Below, one piece after another: positions 24,628 through 34,600 of a stretch of DNA of 64,000 bases (positions are counted from its first letter, which is position 1; every line of letters starts with the position of its first letter). Source of the DNA: JALZVT01 sp964519335 (lineage in GTDB: Bacteria; Pseudomonadota; Gammaproteobacteria; Pseudomonadales; Azotimanducaceae); the NCBI GenBank assembly GCA_964519335.1, contig CAZFIA010000006.1, positions 1 to 64,000 on the forward strand, given 5' to 3'. The translations under genes were made by a program, and so were the position numbers. The notes under the pieces are model-generated. The model saw only the letters and a list, made by a program, of their open reading frames with translations. It was not told the DNA's origin and did not search any database.

Positions 24628-25530
24628 ATGAGCGACAATCTGTTCCTGGCTGACAATCTACTCCCCGCGGATAGCACTTCAGATGCTATGTCCGCAGAAC
24701 CTGATTGGCAGATTGCAGAGGCGGGCTTTGTGATCGAGCCAGCAGAAATTGCGGTTTCGCCTGAGCATCAGGCGAGCAAGCTCAGGGCATGCGGCATCAA
24801 CCCTGATGTTTTTGGCACTGCCTGTGATCCGGCCTTCTTCATTGGTATAGGCATTCAGGCAGGGATTCGCAGTGGTATCAGCGCCGAGGGCAATATCAAT
24901 ATGGTGCAGAAACTAATTGTTTACCGACCAGCGATACTTGGAGAAGTCTTGTTGGTGCGGGGCACAATAGAAGCGGTTGAGCCGGTGCCTAGAGGGCATC
25001 AGGTGACAACCAACATTACCTTTGAAGACACAAGCGGTGCAGTAGTTATGGATGCCAGTCGTATTTCGCTGCGCCCAGATCCCGCCAAAGCCACTGCGCG
25101 CGGCGCCGGCGTTCGTCCACCGCCGGTCGTGACAGACCCCGAAGACGCGATCGAGTTGGCCTCGCACGTGCTTACGCCACCGCAGGTGAAGGATTATTCA
25201 CTCGAAGGGAACAGCATTCACTACGAAGAAGAGGCCGCCAAGGCTGCTGGCTTTCGGGCGCCAATGATAGGGGGTGGCATGGGTGTGCATTACCTGACTG
25301 CAGCCTTGTTTGAGCGCTCGATCCCCAGGACTCTGGATATGAGTATCTTCTTCCGTCGCCCAATATTCTGGGATGAACAATTCACATCGGCCTGTGTTGC
25401 TGAAGATTCTGCCGGACGCGGAGAGTTCCCTGAGCTGGGTCATTGGCGTGCGCTTTGTCTGTTGCGTGACGAAGGCGATAAAGGGCTAAAAGTGTTAACC
25501 GAGGCCAGGCTTAACGGGCTGAGTATCTAG
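24628..25530 (+). CDS. MaoC-like (double hot-dog) dehydratase
   Basis: Predicted acyl-CoA hydratase of 300 residues. The C-terminal half has the hydratase-2-like motif NSIHYEEEAAKAAGFRAPMI followed by GGGMGVHYLTAALFERS, with the hot-dog helix and the His/Asp-type catalytic region; the Asp of the usual D-x-N-x-x-H appears as Glu (LEGNSIH). The N-terminal half is a second hot-dog-like unit (GINPDVFGTACDPAFFIG, then NMVQKLIVYRPAILGEVLLV). Probable role is hydration of enoyl-CoA. It is followed 33 bases later by the RCK-channel-like gene. Confidence 0.75.
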   Translation: MSDNLFLADNLLPADSTSDAMSAEPDWQIAEAGFVIEPAEIAVSPEHQASKLRACGINPDVFGTACDPAFFIGIGIQAGIRSGISAEGNINMVQKLIVYRPAILGEVLLVRGTIEAVEPVPRGHQVTTNITFEDTSGAVVMDASRISLRPDPAKATARGAGVRPPPVVTDPEDAIELASHVLTPPQVKDYSLEGNSIHYEEEAAKAAGFRAPMIGGGMGVHYLTAALFERSIPRTLDMSIFFRRPIFWDEQFTSACVAEDSAGRGEFPELGHWRALCLLRDEGDKGLKVLTEARLNGLSI

Positions 25531-25563
25531 ACACCGGGATAAACAAGGAGTTGAACCAGGGAT

Positions 25564-26796
25564 ATGGGTGAAGGAATTTTGAGTCGACTGGGCTGGCGCT
25601 GGTTTGCAGCGGTGGCGTTGTTCGGCTTGGCTATGGCGGGACAAGCAATGGGGGTGGGCCTCAGCGAACGCATGGGTGAGCCAACCGGCTGGCTCACCCG
25701 GGCCTACTATAGTCTGGGGCTCTTTGTGGTGGGTGGTCTCGATCTCGGCATGCCTACGGGTGGCCCAGCGATTGGCCGTACCTTCCTTTGGATTGCTTTC
25801 TTTGGTGCGCCGTTGCTAACTGCGTCTGCTGTGATTGAGGCTGTGATTCGGCTTGTAGCGCCGGAGAGCTGGCAGCTTGTGCGCATGCGTGATCACATAA
25901 TTATTGCTGGAGCGAGTTCGCTCACTCGCTACTATTTGCAGGCGCTGCGGGTACGCGATCCAAAAGTACAGGTCGTGCTGGTCACCAACGAACCGGATAG
26001 CGCGGAGGCGCGCGACATCGCACAGTCTTATCGAGCGGTTGTGGTATCCGGTGCCATCAACGGCGATTTCCTGGTGAAGAGCCTGCGCATCTCAAAGGCA
26101 CGGCGCATCTTGTTGTTTGGCGACAACGACTATCGGTCCTTCGAAGCGGCAGCGCGGATGATAGAGCGCAGGCCTAGTGTAGCCGATCGAATAGTTCTGC
26201 ACTGCCACAATCTGCGGTTCCTAAGATCGATGCAGGAAACCGAGTTGATCAAGCGCATCAATAGTTTTAACGCCTACCATCTTGCGGCGTCGGGTCTGGT
26301 ACGCGAGAGTTTAATTGGGCATATGCACAAGACCGTCGAGCGCGATGTAGTGGTGTTGGCAGGCTTTGGTCGCTTCGGCCAGACCATTCTGGAAGAGCTG
26401 CAGATTAATGCGGCAGACGAAATGGATATTGTCGCGGTGATTGATACCGATGCGAAGCGCCGCATCCTGGTGGTCGATGAACAAGAGCGCATAGCAGGTA
26501 GTTATCAGCGGGAGGTGCTGGAAGGCGATATCGCCGACCCTGAGGTGTGGCAACGACTTGGCAAGATAGTGAACCTTGCGGTTGGCGAGCCAGTGATTGT
26601 ATTGGGTACGGGAAACACCGCGCAGAACTTGCGTGCTGGTATTTGGCTGAAGAAAAACTATCCCAAAGCTGTGGTGCACGTGCGCACCCGGGGTAAATCT
26701 CGGTTGGCGGCAGTAGTGGGCGAAGAATATGACATCAACAGGATAAGCATGAATGCACTGGTTGAGGAGCACATGCCCGCTGAGTGGATCAGTTAA
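25564..26796 (+). CDS. Two-span channel-like protein with two RCK/TrkA-N domains
   Basis: Membrane protein of 410 residues: first span about residues 12-32, a pore-loop-like segment (YYSLGLFVVGGLDLGMPTGG, about 48-67), second span about 75-95, then two cytoplasmic Rossmann/TrkA-N domains (HIIIAGASSLTRYYLQALRV and VVVLAGFGRFGQTILEELQ, both with nucleotide-binding glycine loops). This is the layout of bacterial potassium channels of the Kch/MthK kind, but the filter position reads GGLDLG in place of TVGYG. Ion selectivity is therefore uncertain. Its stop overlaps the convergent CobW gene by 4 bases. Confidence 0.8.
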   Translation: MGEGILSRLGWRWFAAVALFGLAMAGQAMGVGLSERMGEPTGWLTRAYYSLGLFVVGGLDLGMPTGGPAIGRTFLWIAFFGAPLLTASAVIEAVIRLVAPESWQLVRMRDHIIIAGASSLTRYYLQALRVRDPKVQVVLVTNEPDSAEARDIAQSYRAVVVSGAINGDFLVKSLRISKARRILLFGDNDYRSFEAAARMIERRPSVADRIVLHCHNLRFLRSMQETELIKRINSFNAYHLAASGLVRESLIGHMHKTVERDVVVLAGFGRFGQTILEELQINAADEMDIVAVIDTDAKRRILVVDEQERIAGSYQREVLEGDIADPEVWQRLGKIVNLAVGEPVIVLGTGNTAQNLRAGIWLKKNYPKAVVHVRTRGKSRLAAVVGEEYDINRISMNALVEEHMPAEWIS

Positions 26797-27773
26797 GCCT
26801 GAGCTCTCAGATAGCGCGTGGCTACTCGCTCCAGTTGCTCGATCGGTAGCTGATTGCGAAGGCCGATAGCTACAAGCCGGGTGTTGTTTGCGGTCGAACT
26901 GCTTTGTTCGTCTTGATGGTCTCTTTGTTTGGCTCCTGGTTGCAAAGAGACTAGCGATAGTCGCTGGTATTTTCCGACCTTGTGCCACTCAAGCAAGCCG
27001 CGCTCGGTTGCGATAAAGCCTTTGCCTCGCAGCAGATCCACAGGGAACTCTGCAAGCATCGCCTCTGCGCTTTCGTAGCTCAGCACCTTCTCGGCTTCAA
27101 AATTCCAGGTGACATAGGTTTCGTGGTGCTGGTGTTGTTCAGCTGGCACCTTCTGTTTGCGTGCATGACTCGATATAGCGCCCGAGCCAAGCAGAAGGGG
27201 CTCGGGGATGTCGCAAAACGATGTAGCCACGAGGGGGGCATCATGAGTGAGTTTTGCTAACCATTCTTGCAGTTCAATTGCTCGATCTTCGCTTATCAAA
27301 TCAATTTTGTTGAGCACCAGCAGGTCGGCAGCCTTGAGTTGTCTCGTTACGGTGTTTGCGACGTATTTGTCGCGTGCCTTTTGTTTCACGCTGGTTGCGT
27401 CCGCAACCACCACTACTGCATCAAGCGTCAACCCTGGTGCTTTGCCGTACTGGGCGAGGCTATGTACATCGGCGACGCCACTGGCTTCGATAACTATGTG
27501 GTCTGGCCGAGCGCTCGCGCTCATGAGCGTGTCAATGGCGGCGTCGAAACCGTCTGTGAGTCCGCAGCACACACAACCGTTGGTCAGATTGATTTGCTGG
27601 TCGGTTTGGGTTTCGATTAGTTTGGAATCTATGTTAATTGCGCCGAAGTCATTGACCAGTAGCGCTATTCGCAGGCCATGACTCGCTTCCAGAAGTCGGT
27701 TGAGGAGGGTAGTTTTACCCGCGCCGAGATAGCCGCCCAGTACCGTAAATGCGATTTTAGGCTCGGAGGTCAA
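26793..27773 (-). CDS. CobW/P47K-family GTPase (G3E metallochaperone)
   Basis: GTP-dependent metal chaperone, 326 residues. Motifs: Walker A GGYLGAGKTTLLNRL, NDFGAINID, the metal-binding CxCC in NGCVCC, VIEASGVAD and the guanine-specific NKID. A His-rich linker (EQHQHHETYVTW) precedes the CobW C-terminal domain. The TTG start overlaps the stop of the upstream amidohydrolase (TTGA), so the chaperone may supply metal to that enzyme. Which metal is not shown by sequence. Confidence 0.88.
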   Translation of the reverse strand: MTSEPKIAFTVLGGYLGAGKTTLLNRLLEASHGLRIALLVNDFGAINIDSKLIETQTDQQINLTNGCVCCGLTDGFDAAIDTLMSASARPDHIVIEASGVADVHSLAQYGKAPGLTLDAVVVVADATSVKQKARDKYVANTVTRQLKAADLLVLNKIDLISEDRAIELQEWLAKLTHDAPLVATSFCDIPEPLLLGSGAISSHARKQKVPAEQHQHHETYVTWNFEAEKVLSYESAEAMLAEFPVDLLRGKGFIATERGLLEWHKVGKYQRLSLVSLQPGAKQRDHQDEQSSSTANNTRLVAIGLRNQLPIEQLERVATRYLRAQA

Positions 27774-29443
27774 CTCTTTGCTGCTTTCTGTTTCGCTGCT
27801 TCATGAATTTCTCCGCTAAGTACCGTACCCCAAACTTCGATGTCTCGAATATGCAGCGGATCGACGCTGAGCGGATTCTCTTCAAGAATTGCGAAGTCGG
27901 CCTTCTTGCCGGCTTCGATAGAGCCGATCTGATCGTCCATGTGCAATACGTAGGCCGCGCCGATGGTGACCGCGTGCAGGGCATCTAGCGGCGATATTTT
28001 TTCATGCTCGCCGAGCACACGACCCTTGGGTGTCAGCCGATTTACGGCACACCACATGGTATGGAGCTGACCCAGTGGGGTTACTCCGGCATCTGAGTGC
28101 AAGGCGAATGGCACGCGCTCGCGTAGTGCGCTCGCGCAGGGTTCAAGCGCGTTAGCGCGTTCAGGCCCTACCGTAAACTCGTAGTGCTGGTCGCCCCAGT
28201 ACCAAAGGTGATTGGCAAAGAAATTGGCGCACAGCCCCAGGCGATGCATTCTCTTTAGTTGAGCCTGAGTAGTGAGTTGCGCGTGGGTAAGCGTGTGGCG
28301 GTGATCCAGCCACGGGTGTTCAATGAGTAGCGACTCAACCGTGTCGATTGCCAGTTCCTGAGTGAGGCTGCCGTTGCAGTGCATGTGCACATTGATACCC
28401 GCTTTGTGAAAGGGGCGTAGCCAGTCAATGAGCTGTTCGGGCACGGTGAGCAACTGGCCGTGATCTTCGCCAGTGATGTAGCCCGGTTCCTTGATCATGG
28501 CGGTAAAGCCCTGAATAGAGCCGTCAAGAATAAACTTGACCCCGGGAAAGCACAGCTTGTCAGTCTCTTCTTCGCGCAGTTCGAGGATTTTTTGCGCGGC
28601 GCCACCGAAATCGGCATTGAGCCCCGGCATGGCGGCAATGTTGTACATGGCGACGCGCAAGGGGAAGTCTTCTTCTGCGGTGACCTTTTGCCACATCGCT
28701 TTGCCGCGAGGCGCGATGATAAGGCCGCCAGCGAGGTCGGTGCAGGTGGTGATTCCGGCATTGCGGGCGCTGGCGCCAAAGTTACGAAGGGCATCCTCCG
28801 TAATGTTTGCAAGTTGCACCGCTCGATAGCCGGTTTTGCACAGCGCCATGGCCGGCGGCTCGCGCATCTCGCCGTTTAACTCACCGTTTGGGAAACGACC
28901 TACGCCCTCGACCTGTGTTTCTTTGGTTATCCCATCCAATGCGAGCATTGCGCTATTGGCAGTAGCCAGATGACCACTCGCGTGGAACATGAATATGGGC
29001 CGGGTCGCCGATACCCCGTCGAGGTGCTCGAGAGTGAGCCTGGGCTCGTCATCGAAGTAGATGGGATCAAAACCGCGGGTAACCAGTGGTTCAGCAGGAT
29101 CGCTCATCTGCTGATCCAGAGTTTTCAGGTGTTCAATGAGCGCTGGGTAGCTGCGAAATCCTTTTGCCGTGCTGCCGTCGGGTAAGGGGCGATCAAAATA
29201 GCCCACGTAAGGCATTAGAGCGGTTGCCCCTTCCATGACATGAGCGTGGGCTTCAACAAAGCCCGGAATGATGACTTTCTTGGCAAACCGGTCGTCGATT
29301 TTGTAGTCGCCCCAGGGAGCAAGTTCGGAAAGCGTGCCTGCACCCAGTATCAAACCGTCGCGAACGGCCACGTGGGTCGCCACTGGATTGGCCGGGTTCA
29401 TCGTAATAATCGTTTTGGCTGAATAGATGGTTATTTCGTTCAT
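27770..29443 (-). CDS. Amidohydrolase family protein (YtcJ-like)
   Basis: Metal-dependent amidohydrolase of 557 residues. The metal site starts at PGFVEAHAHVMEGATALM (H-x-H about residue 66), with NAGITTCTDLAGG, GINVHMHCNGSLTQELAID, HRHTLTHAQLTT and VPFALHSDAGVTPLGQLHTM (last-strand Asp). It has the usual C-terminal return to the small beta-domain (ADFAILEENPLSVDP). It is translationally coupled to a CobW GTPase downstream. The substrate is probably an amide or cyclic compound, but unknown. Confidence 0.88.
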   Translation of the reverse strand: MNEITIYSAKTIITMNPANPVATHVAVRDGLILGAGTLSELAPWGDYKIDDRFAKKVIIPGFVEAHAHVMEGATALMPYVGYFDRPLPDGSTAKGFRSYPALIEHLKTLDQQMSDPAEPLVTRGFDPIYFDDEPRLTLEHLDGVSATRPIFMFHASGHLATANSAMLALDGITKETQVEGVGRFPNGELNGEMREPPAMALCKTGYRAVQLANITEDALRNFGASARNAGITTCTDLAGGLIIAPRGKAMWQKVTAEEDFPLRVAMYNIAAMPGLNADFGGAAQKILELREEETDKLCFPGVKFILDGSIQGFTAMIKEPGYITGEDHGQLLTVPEQLIDWLRPFHKAGINVHMHCNGSLTQELAIDTVESLLIEHPWLDHRHTLTHAQLTTQAQLKRMHRLGLCANFFANHLWYWGDQHYEFTVGPERANALEPCASALRERVPFALHSDAGVTPLGQLHTMWCAVNRLTPKGRVLGEHEKISPLDALHAVTIGAAYVLHMDDQIGSIEAGKKADFAILEENPLSVDPLHIRDIEVWGTVLSGEIHEAAKQKAAKS

Positions 29444-29703
29444 GAAACGAGTATGGCGAGTCTCTGGATGAGGGTCGACAGTGTTTTTTGTGGTCCCGTT
29501 TGTAAGAAAAATTTTGGCTGGTTTAGGTCAAATAGTGCGGGTTCCGTGGGTTCGTAATTAGGCTAACAACTGTTTGTAATTGAATTAGGAGACATCGCTA
29601 AACTATTGATTAATATAAAGTATACCTTTACAAGCCTTTACCCCTAAGTCCGCCGCACTCTGCCAGAATTTACGGCTAGTAAAAACGATTGTTGCAGGTG
29701 TGC

Positions 29704-30489
29704 ATGGAAACAATGCGAAGCGGATCGGCCGGGAATAACTCGGCGGTGAGATTTTTTGGGGGCGGTTCCTTGGCGCTCGCTGGTGTTGCCCTTGCACTCG
29801 CTATGGCTGCATCTCCGGTGGCAGCAGACCGCACAAGCGGTGGCCCCAAAATGCACGACGGCATGAATTCTCAAGAAGAAAAGCGCGCCATGCGCTCGCT
29901 CGACAACGATCAATCGCTCAAGCGGCGCGCCAAAGCGCACAAGCGGCGCTTGAGCGCTAACGCGCAAGTGGTGCCTTTAGATCCGCAACTGTTACTCATG
30001 GAGCGTCGCCGCGACAAAGGCGCAGCGCTTCGATTGGCCGACGCCTGGTACTACGACTACGAGCTCAACGAGACTATCAAGAAGACTATCGATCTCGCCT
30101 CGGGAGACGTCCTCTCCTCTGAGGTGGTCATTGGAACGCAGCTGCCATTGGTCGAGGCCGAAATTACTCGGGCATTTGATGTGTTACTTGCAAGCGCGCC
30201 TGACAGACGCGCGCTCGAACAAGCTTACAGGGCTGTGACCGGAAAACGTTTCGAGGACCGTTCCCAGGTCAGCTACAAGGCGTTCATCTTTCACCCAGAT
30301 ACCGTCGTTGATGGCCTGGTTCCCGCGGCGCGCCGGTGTGGCGTACATCGTTGCGCGCAGATGCTGATTTACACCCACGACAACATTGCGCTCAACACCG
30401 CGCCTGTCGTCGATATCTCTACCTCCCGTGTGCTGCAGAACCTTGAGCTACGCGCGCGAGAAATTGTTCGTCGCGGGGAGGCTCTCTGA
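29704..30489 (+). CDS. Exported N-terminal (N2/N3-like) domain protein of a split copper amine oxidase
   Basis: About 261 residues with ATG at 29704 (29713 also possible), and a signal peptide ending near SPVAADR. After a charged region, ADAWYYDYELNETIKKTIDLASGDV and the LPLVEAEITRAFDVLLASAP stretch match the N2/N3 substrate-channel domains that precede the catalytic domain in copper amine oxidases. No catalytic residues are expected here. The stop overlaps the next ATG (TGATG). It appears to supply the accessory domains in trans to the catalytic-domain proteins encoded next. The gene is preceded by 260 bases of AT-rich DNA that probably carry the promoter. Confidence 0.7.
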   Translation: METMRSGSAGNNSAVRFFGGGSLALAGVALALAMAASPVAADRTSGGPKMHDGMNSQEEKRAMRSLDNDQSLKRRAKAHKRRLSANAQVVPLDPQLLLMERRRDKGAALRLADAWYYDYELNETIKKTIDLASGDVLSSEVVIGTQLPLVEAEITRAFDVLLASAPDRRALEQAYRAVTGKRFEDRSQVSYKAFIFHPDTVVDGLVPAARRCGVHRCAQMLIYTHDNIALNTAPVVDISTSRVLQNLELRAREIVRRGEAL

Positions 30490-31685
30490 TGAAAATAGTT
30501 ACTCGAATATTGGCAGGTGTTTTGGCGAGTGTTGCCGCTCTTTCAGCAAGCAATGCGCAGGCCGTGGTCTGCCCAGGCGGGCAAGATATCGATGTCACTC
30601 TGCCCACCAACGCTCGCTGGGAAATGTGTTGGGCCACTAACTCTGCCGAAGGTGTGGTGCTTAGTGATGGTCATTTCACCGACGCTGACGGACTCCGACG
30701 CAAAGTGTTCAAGAGCCTGTCGGTTGCGCAGATCAATGTTGTTTTTGATGACGCCACACCCACCCAGAATCTGGTGACAAGCGCCGGTCTTGGTGGCTCG
30801 AACTTCCTTTCCATGTCGGCTTCTGATTGCCCGTCAGGCACACGTCACGGCGGCGTGCTGTGCCAACAAACCGAGGCGCGTGGGTATGCCTACAAGTCTT
30901 ATGCCATTCAGCGACAAGGTTACAACCTGGTATTGACCAGTTCTTCTACTCCATCGGTAAGCACCTACATCGTGCGCTGGGCCTTTGGGGACGACGGTTC
31001 TGTTGCCCCTTCTATTGGCTTGTCTGGCGCGCTACCCCGTGTGACCAATGGCAACGCCGCTAACGGCTGGCCGGTGGATGCCTCCGGAACCACGGGTGTG
31101 GGCTTCACCAACAATTATTTCTGGCGCATGGATTTTGATTTAGGCACCGACGCCGCGGACGACGCGGTGCAGGAATTCTCGCTTGTGCCAAGTGCAGATC
31201 GTCGTCGCAAAACGAATACGCTCACGGCGCTGGATTTCGAGTCTGCACGAGCGGTAAATGAAAACCTCAAGCGCTCTTGGCGCATCCTTGATACTCAGAT
31301 CACTAACGCTGATGGGCGACCAATTTCCTATCACCTCGAACCCCTGCACACCGCGCATCGCTATCGAGGTAGCTCTAGTTTGTTGGCTACCGATGCCCAG
31401 TTTACTCGCTACAAAGCTTGCGAACGCTTTGCCTCAGAGAACACTGCGGCTAACTGTGGCTCATCTATCACAGACTACGTAAGTGGTGAGTCGATTGCGG
31501 GTCAGGACGTTGTGATGTGGTACTCCGTAAGCTATCACCACTTACCCCGAGCTGAAGATGGCCCGACGATTAGGGTTCAGTGGAACGGGTTCATTGTTGT
31601 ACCTCGTGACTGGACGGCGACTAACCCTCTAGCCCTCTTGGATATGGACCATGTGTTCTGGGCTCGGCCGGAGCAGGCATCATGA
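30489..31685 (+). CDS. Exported copper-amine-oxidase-like catalytic domain, degenerate (pseudoenzyme)
   Basis: Secreted protein of 398 residues (signal cleavage near SNAQA). Fold landmarks of the copper-amine-oxidase catalytic domain are present: EGVVLSDGHFTDADGLRRKV, RWAFGDDGSVAPSIGLSG, FWRMDFDLGTD, RSWRIL and HHLPRAED. However, key residues are missing against the paralogue encoded next: the catalytic-base Asp position is Leu95, the cofactor (TPQ) Tyr position is Ser158, and the H-x-H copper ligands are Phe206 and Asn208; only the last His is kept. It cannot bind copper or form the cofactor in the known way. It probably serves as a structural or binding subunit. It overlaps both neighbours by 1 and 4 bases. 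Confidence 0.82.
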   Translation: MKIVTRILAGVLASVAALSASNAQAVVCPGGQDIDVTLPTNARWEMCWATNSAEGVVLSDGHFTDADGLRRKVFKSLSVAQINVVFDDATPTQNLVTSAGLGGSNFLSMSASDCPSGTRHGGVLCQQTEARGYAYKSYAIQRQGYNLVLTSSSTPSVSTYIVRWAFGDDGSVAPSIGLSGALPRVTNGNAANGWPVDASGTTGVGFTNNYFWRMDFDLGTDAADDAVQEFSLVPSADRRRKTNTLTALDFESARAVNENLKRSWRILDTQITNADGRPISYHLEPLHTAHRYRGSSSLLATDAQFTRYKACERFASENTAANCGSSITDYVSGESIAGQDVVMWYSVSYHHLPRAEDGPTIRVQWNGFIVVPRDWTATNPLALLDMDHVFWARPEQAS

Positions 31686-34600
31686 GCCTTCGCAAACCTC
31701 TAAATCGCGCCCTTCTTGCGTGTGCCTCGCTCATGTTTGCTGGCGAAGCAGCGGCGCTTGAATGTTCAACGCAGTTTCAAATTCAGCAGAGCTTTGCCAA
31801 CGGCGCGGTGTGGGAAATGTGCTTCGAAGAGCAGCAGCGCGAAGGCATAGTGCTACGTGACATAAACTACACCTCGCCGGCTGGTGTTAAGCGGCGCGTA
31901 CTGTATCAGGCGAACCTTGCGCAGATTCACGTTCCTTATGATGACGATGGTGCTCGTTTTCACGACGTGAGCGACTTTGGCCTGGGTGGAGCACGACTGA
32001 ATGACCTCACGCCTGCTGACTGCCCGACGGGTACGCTGGTTCAAAATGCCGGCAAAGATGTCATGTGTAGTACCGTTCATGATGCTGCAGCACTTTCGAC
32101 CCCCAACGAAGTTCGCTATGGCGAACTGCTTGCGCTGTTCAGCGTATCTCACGTAGGTGCCTACAACTATGTGCCGGAGTGGCGCTTTTTTGATGACGGC
32201 ACAATCGAACCTGCGATGGGTGCCACCGGTCGTTTGCAACGTTACACGGTTTCGGAAGAGTACGGCTGGCCGGTACGAACGGGTACGTCACCCGTGGGTG
32301 TCTCGCACCTGCACAACTATTATTGGCGGCTCGATTTTGACCTCGACGGTGGCGATGATGATCGCTTTGAAGAGCTTGAGTTTGTTAATGGGCCTGGTGG
32401 AACGAGGGAGTTGCGTTCTACCCAGTTTTCGACGGAGGCAGCACGTTCGATAAACGCCAGCACCCAGCGTTTCTGGCGCGTAGCCGATGCGGGAACCCAA
32501 AGTGGATCGGGACGCGCTATCTCATATGACATTGTGCCCTTGGAAACCGGTCACAGCGATGTAGGCCCAACTTTTGAGCCCTGGACGTTTAACGACATTT
32601 ACGCAACCAACTATCGCGCCTGCGAACGCTTTTCGTCGCACAACCCTGCCGATGCGGCCGGCGGCTGTGTGAGCAATGGTGACGTTTCGGGTTTTGTAAA
32701 CGGCGAATCTATTGCAAATAACGACCTTGTGGTGTGGTTTGGACTGACGTTTCACCACACCCCGAGGGATGAAGACGAAGCCTTCATGAACACGCACTGG
32801 AACCGGTTTCGGTTGTCGCAGCGGGATTGGCTGGATGTAGGTTCAAGCAACTCTAATCCTGTTGTTAGTCCTCTCTCAGATCGCCTGAATAACGTTGGCG
32901 ACGCTGTTAACTTCTCGGCTTCAGCAACTGATGTCGACGGTGATGCGCTCACCTTTACTGCTCAGGGTTTACCGCCTGGCTTAAACATCTCTGCTAACGG
33001 GAACATCAGCGGTACGCTTGCCTCTTCTGGCACCTTTACGGTCAGTGTTACGGCGACAGATGCCCTCGCTGCGAGTGACACGGAGAGCTTCATCTGGAAC
33101 GTGCAATCAAGTAGCTCCGGTGGCGGTAGCGTCAACTTCGCTAGCACTCAAACCGAAGCCTATGGCGGTCAGGACATAGCTGGGAACGTGCAGGTGCAGG
33201 ACGCCGGCGGCACTCTATTATTACAAGATAACACCTGGCGTCGAACCTCTACAGCGTTTGATATCACGCCAACCACCGTGCTTGCCTTTGAATTTGCTAG
33301 TTCGTCTCAGGGCGAAATTCACGGTATTGGATTTGATGCAGATAACACGCTTACGCGAAACCAGATCTTCCAGCTCTGGGGCACGCAACTCTGGGGTCTT
33401 CAAGACTTCGCCACCTACAGTCCATCGGGCTTTGTTAGCTACGAAATTCCTGTAGGTACCTTCTATACCGGTACCGGTATGCGAATGATTTTTGTGAACG
33501 ACTTTGATACCGGGTCTGGCAACAATAGTCAGTTCCGTAACGTTCGAGTGTTTGAGTCAACCGGCAATAATAGTGGCAATAGTAATGTAGCCCCTGTTGT
33601 TACTACTCCAGGCAATCAGAGCTCGGTGAGTGGGACATCTGTTAGCTTGCAGTTGAGCGGCTCCGACGCCGACGGCGATGCACTGAGCTGGTCTGCGAGC
33701 GGCTTGCCCCAAGGGCTGGCTATTGGAGCAGCCAACGGTCGAATCACAGGTACCCTGAGCGTCGCCGGCACGAACAATGTTGTTGCAACCGCGACTGACC
33801 CCTCAGGGGCAACGGGCAGCAGTAGTTTTGTCTGGACTGTAACCAATCCACAGAGTGGCGGCGTACCTACCAACGTTGCACGGCAGGGCACCGCTACGCA
33901 GGTTTCAACATTAGCAGTGGGATTTGATTTAGGTGCCAGCCAGGCTATCGATGGTGGTACTAATGGCAATATTCAGGCCTTCACGTTGGCCCATACAGAC
34001 CTCGCCACAGAAGCCTGGTGGCAGATCGATCTGGGTGCGAGCTACGATCTAAGTCGAATCGAGCTCTACAACCGTACTGACTGCTGCAGCTCATCCCTGC
34101 AGAACTTCCACATACTGGTAAGCGATACGCCGTTTGTCTCCACCTCGCTTGCCGCGACTCAAGCGCAACCGGGCGTGCTCGATTTGGCGCAAGCTGCAAT
34201 TGCTCCTACCCAGTCGACGATAGCGCTTTCGCGCCGTGGCCGATTTGTACGGATTCAGCTTGAAGCAACAGACTATCTGCAGCTTGCCGAGGTTGAGATC
34301 TACGGTGTTCTTGCGAGTGGTAGCAACACCAACTTTGCACCAACCGTGCAAAACCCCGGTGCCCAGGCCACTCTATTAGGCGCAAGCGTTAACCTGCCGG
34401 TGATTGCTTCAGACCTTGAGAACAACCCTCTGTCGTACGGCGCAACCGGCTTGCCCCCTGGTCTCGACATTAACGCGCAAACCGGTGTGATCGGCGGTAC
34501 CCCAAGCCAGGCCGGTAGTTTCACCGTCGCACTTGAGGTTTCAGACGGCGGCAGCAACACCAACCTGACCTTTGACTGGCTGGTAACCTCAAGCGCTTTG

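Noticed and set aside
29550..29589. Repeated GTAATT words upstream of the oxidase operon as an operator
   Set aside because: The two copies (GTTCGTAATTAGG and GTTTGTAATTGAATTAGG) are imperfect and lie in AT-rich DNA, where they could occur by chance.
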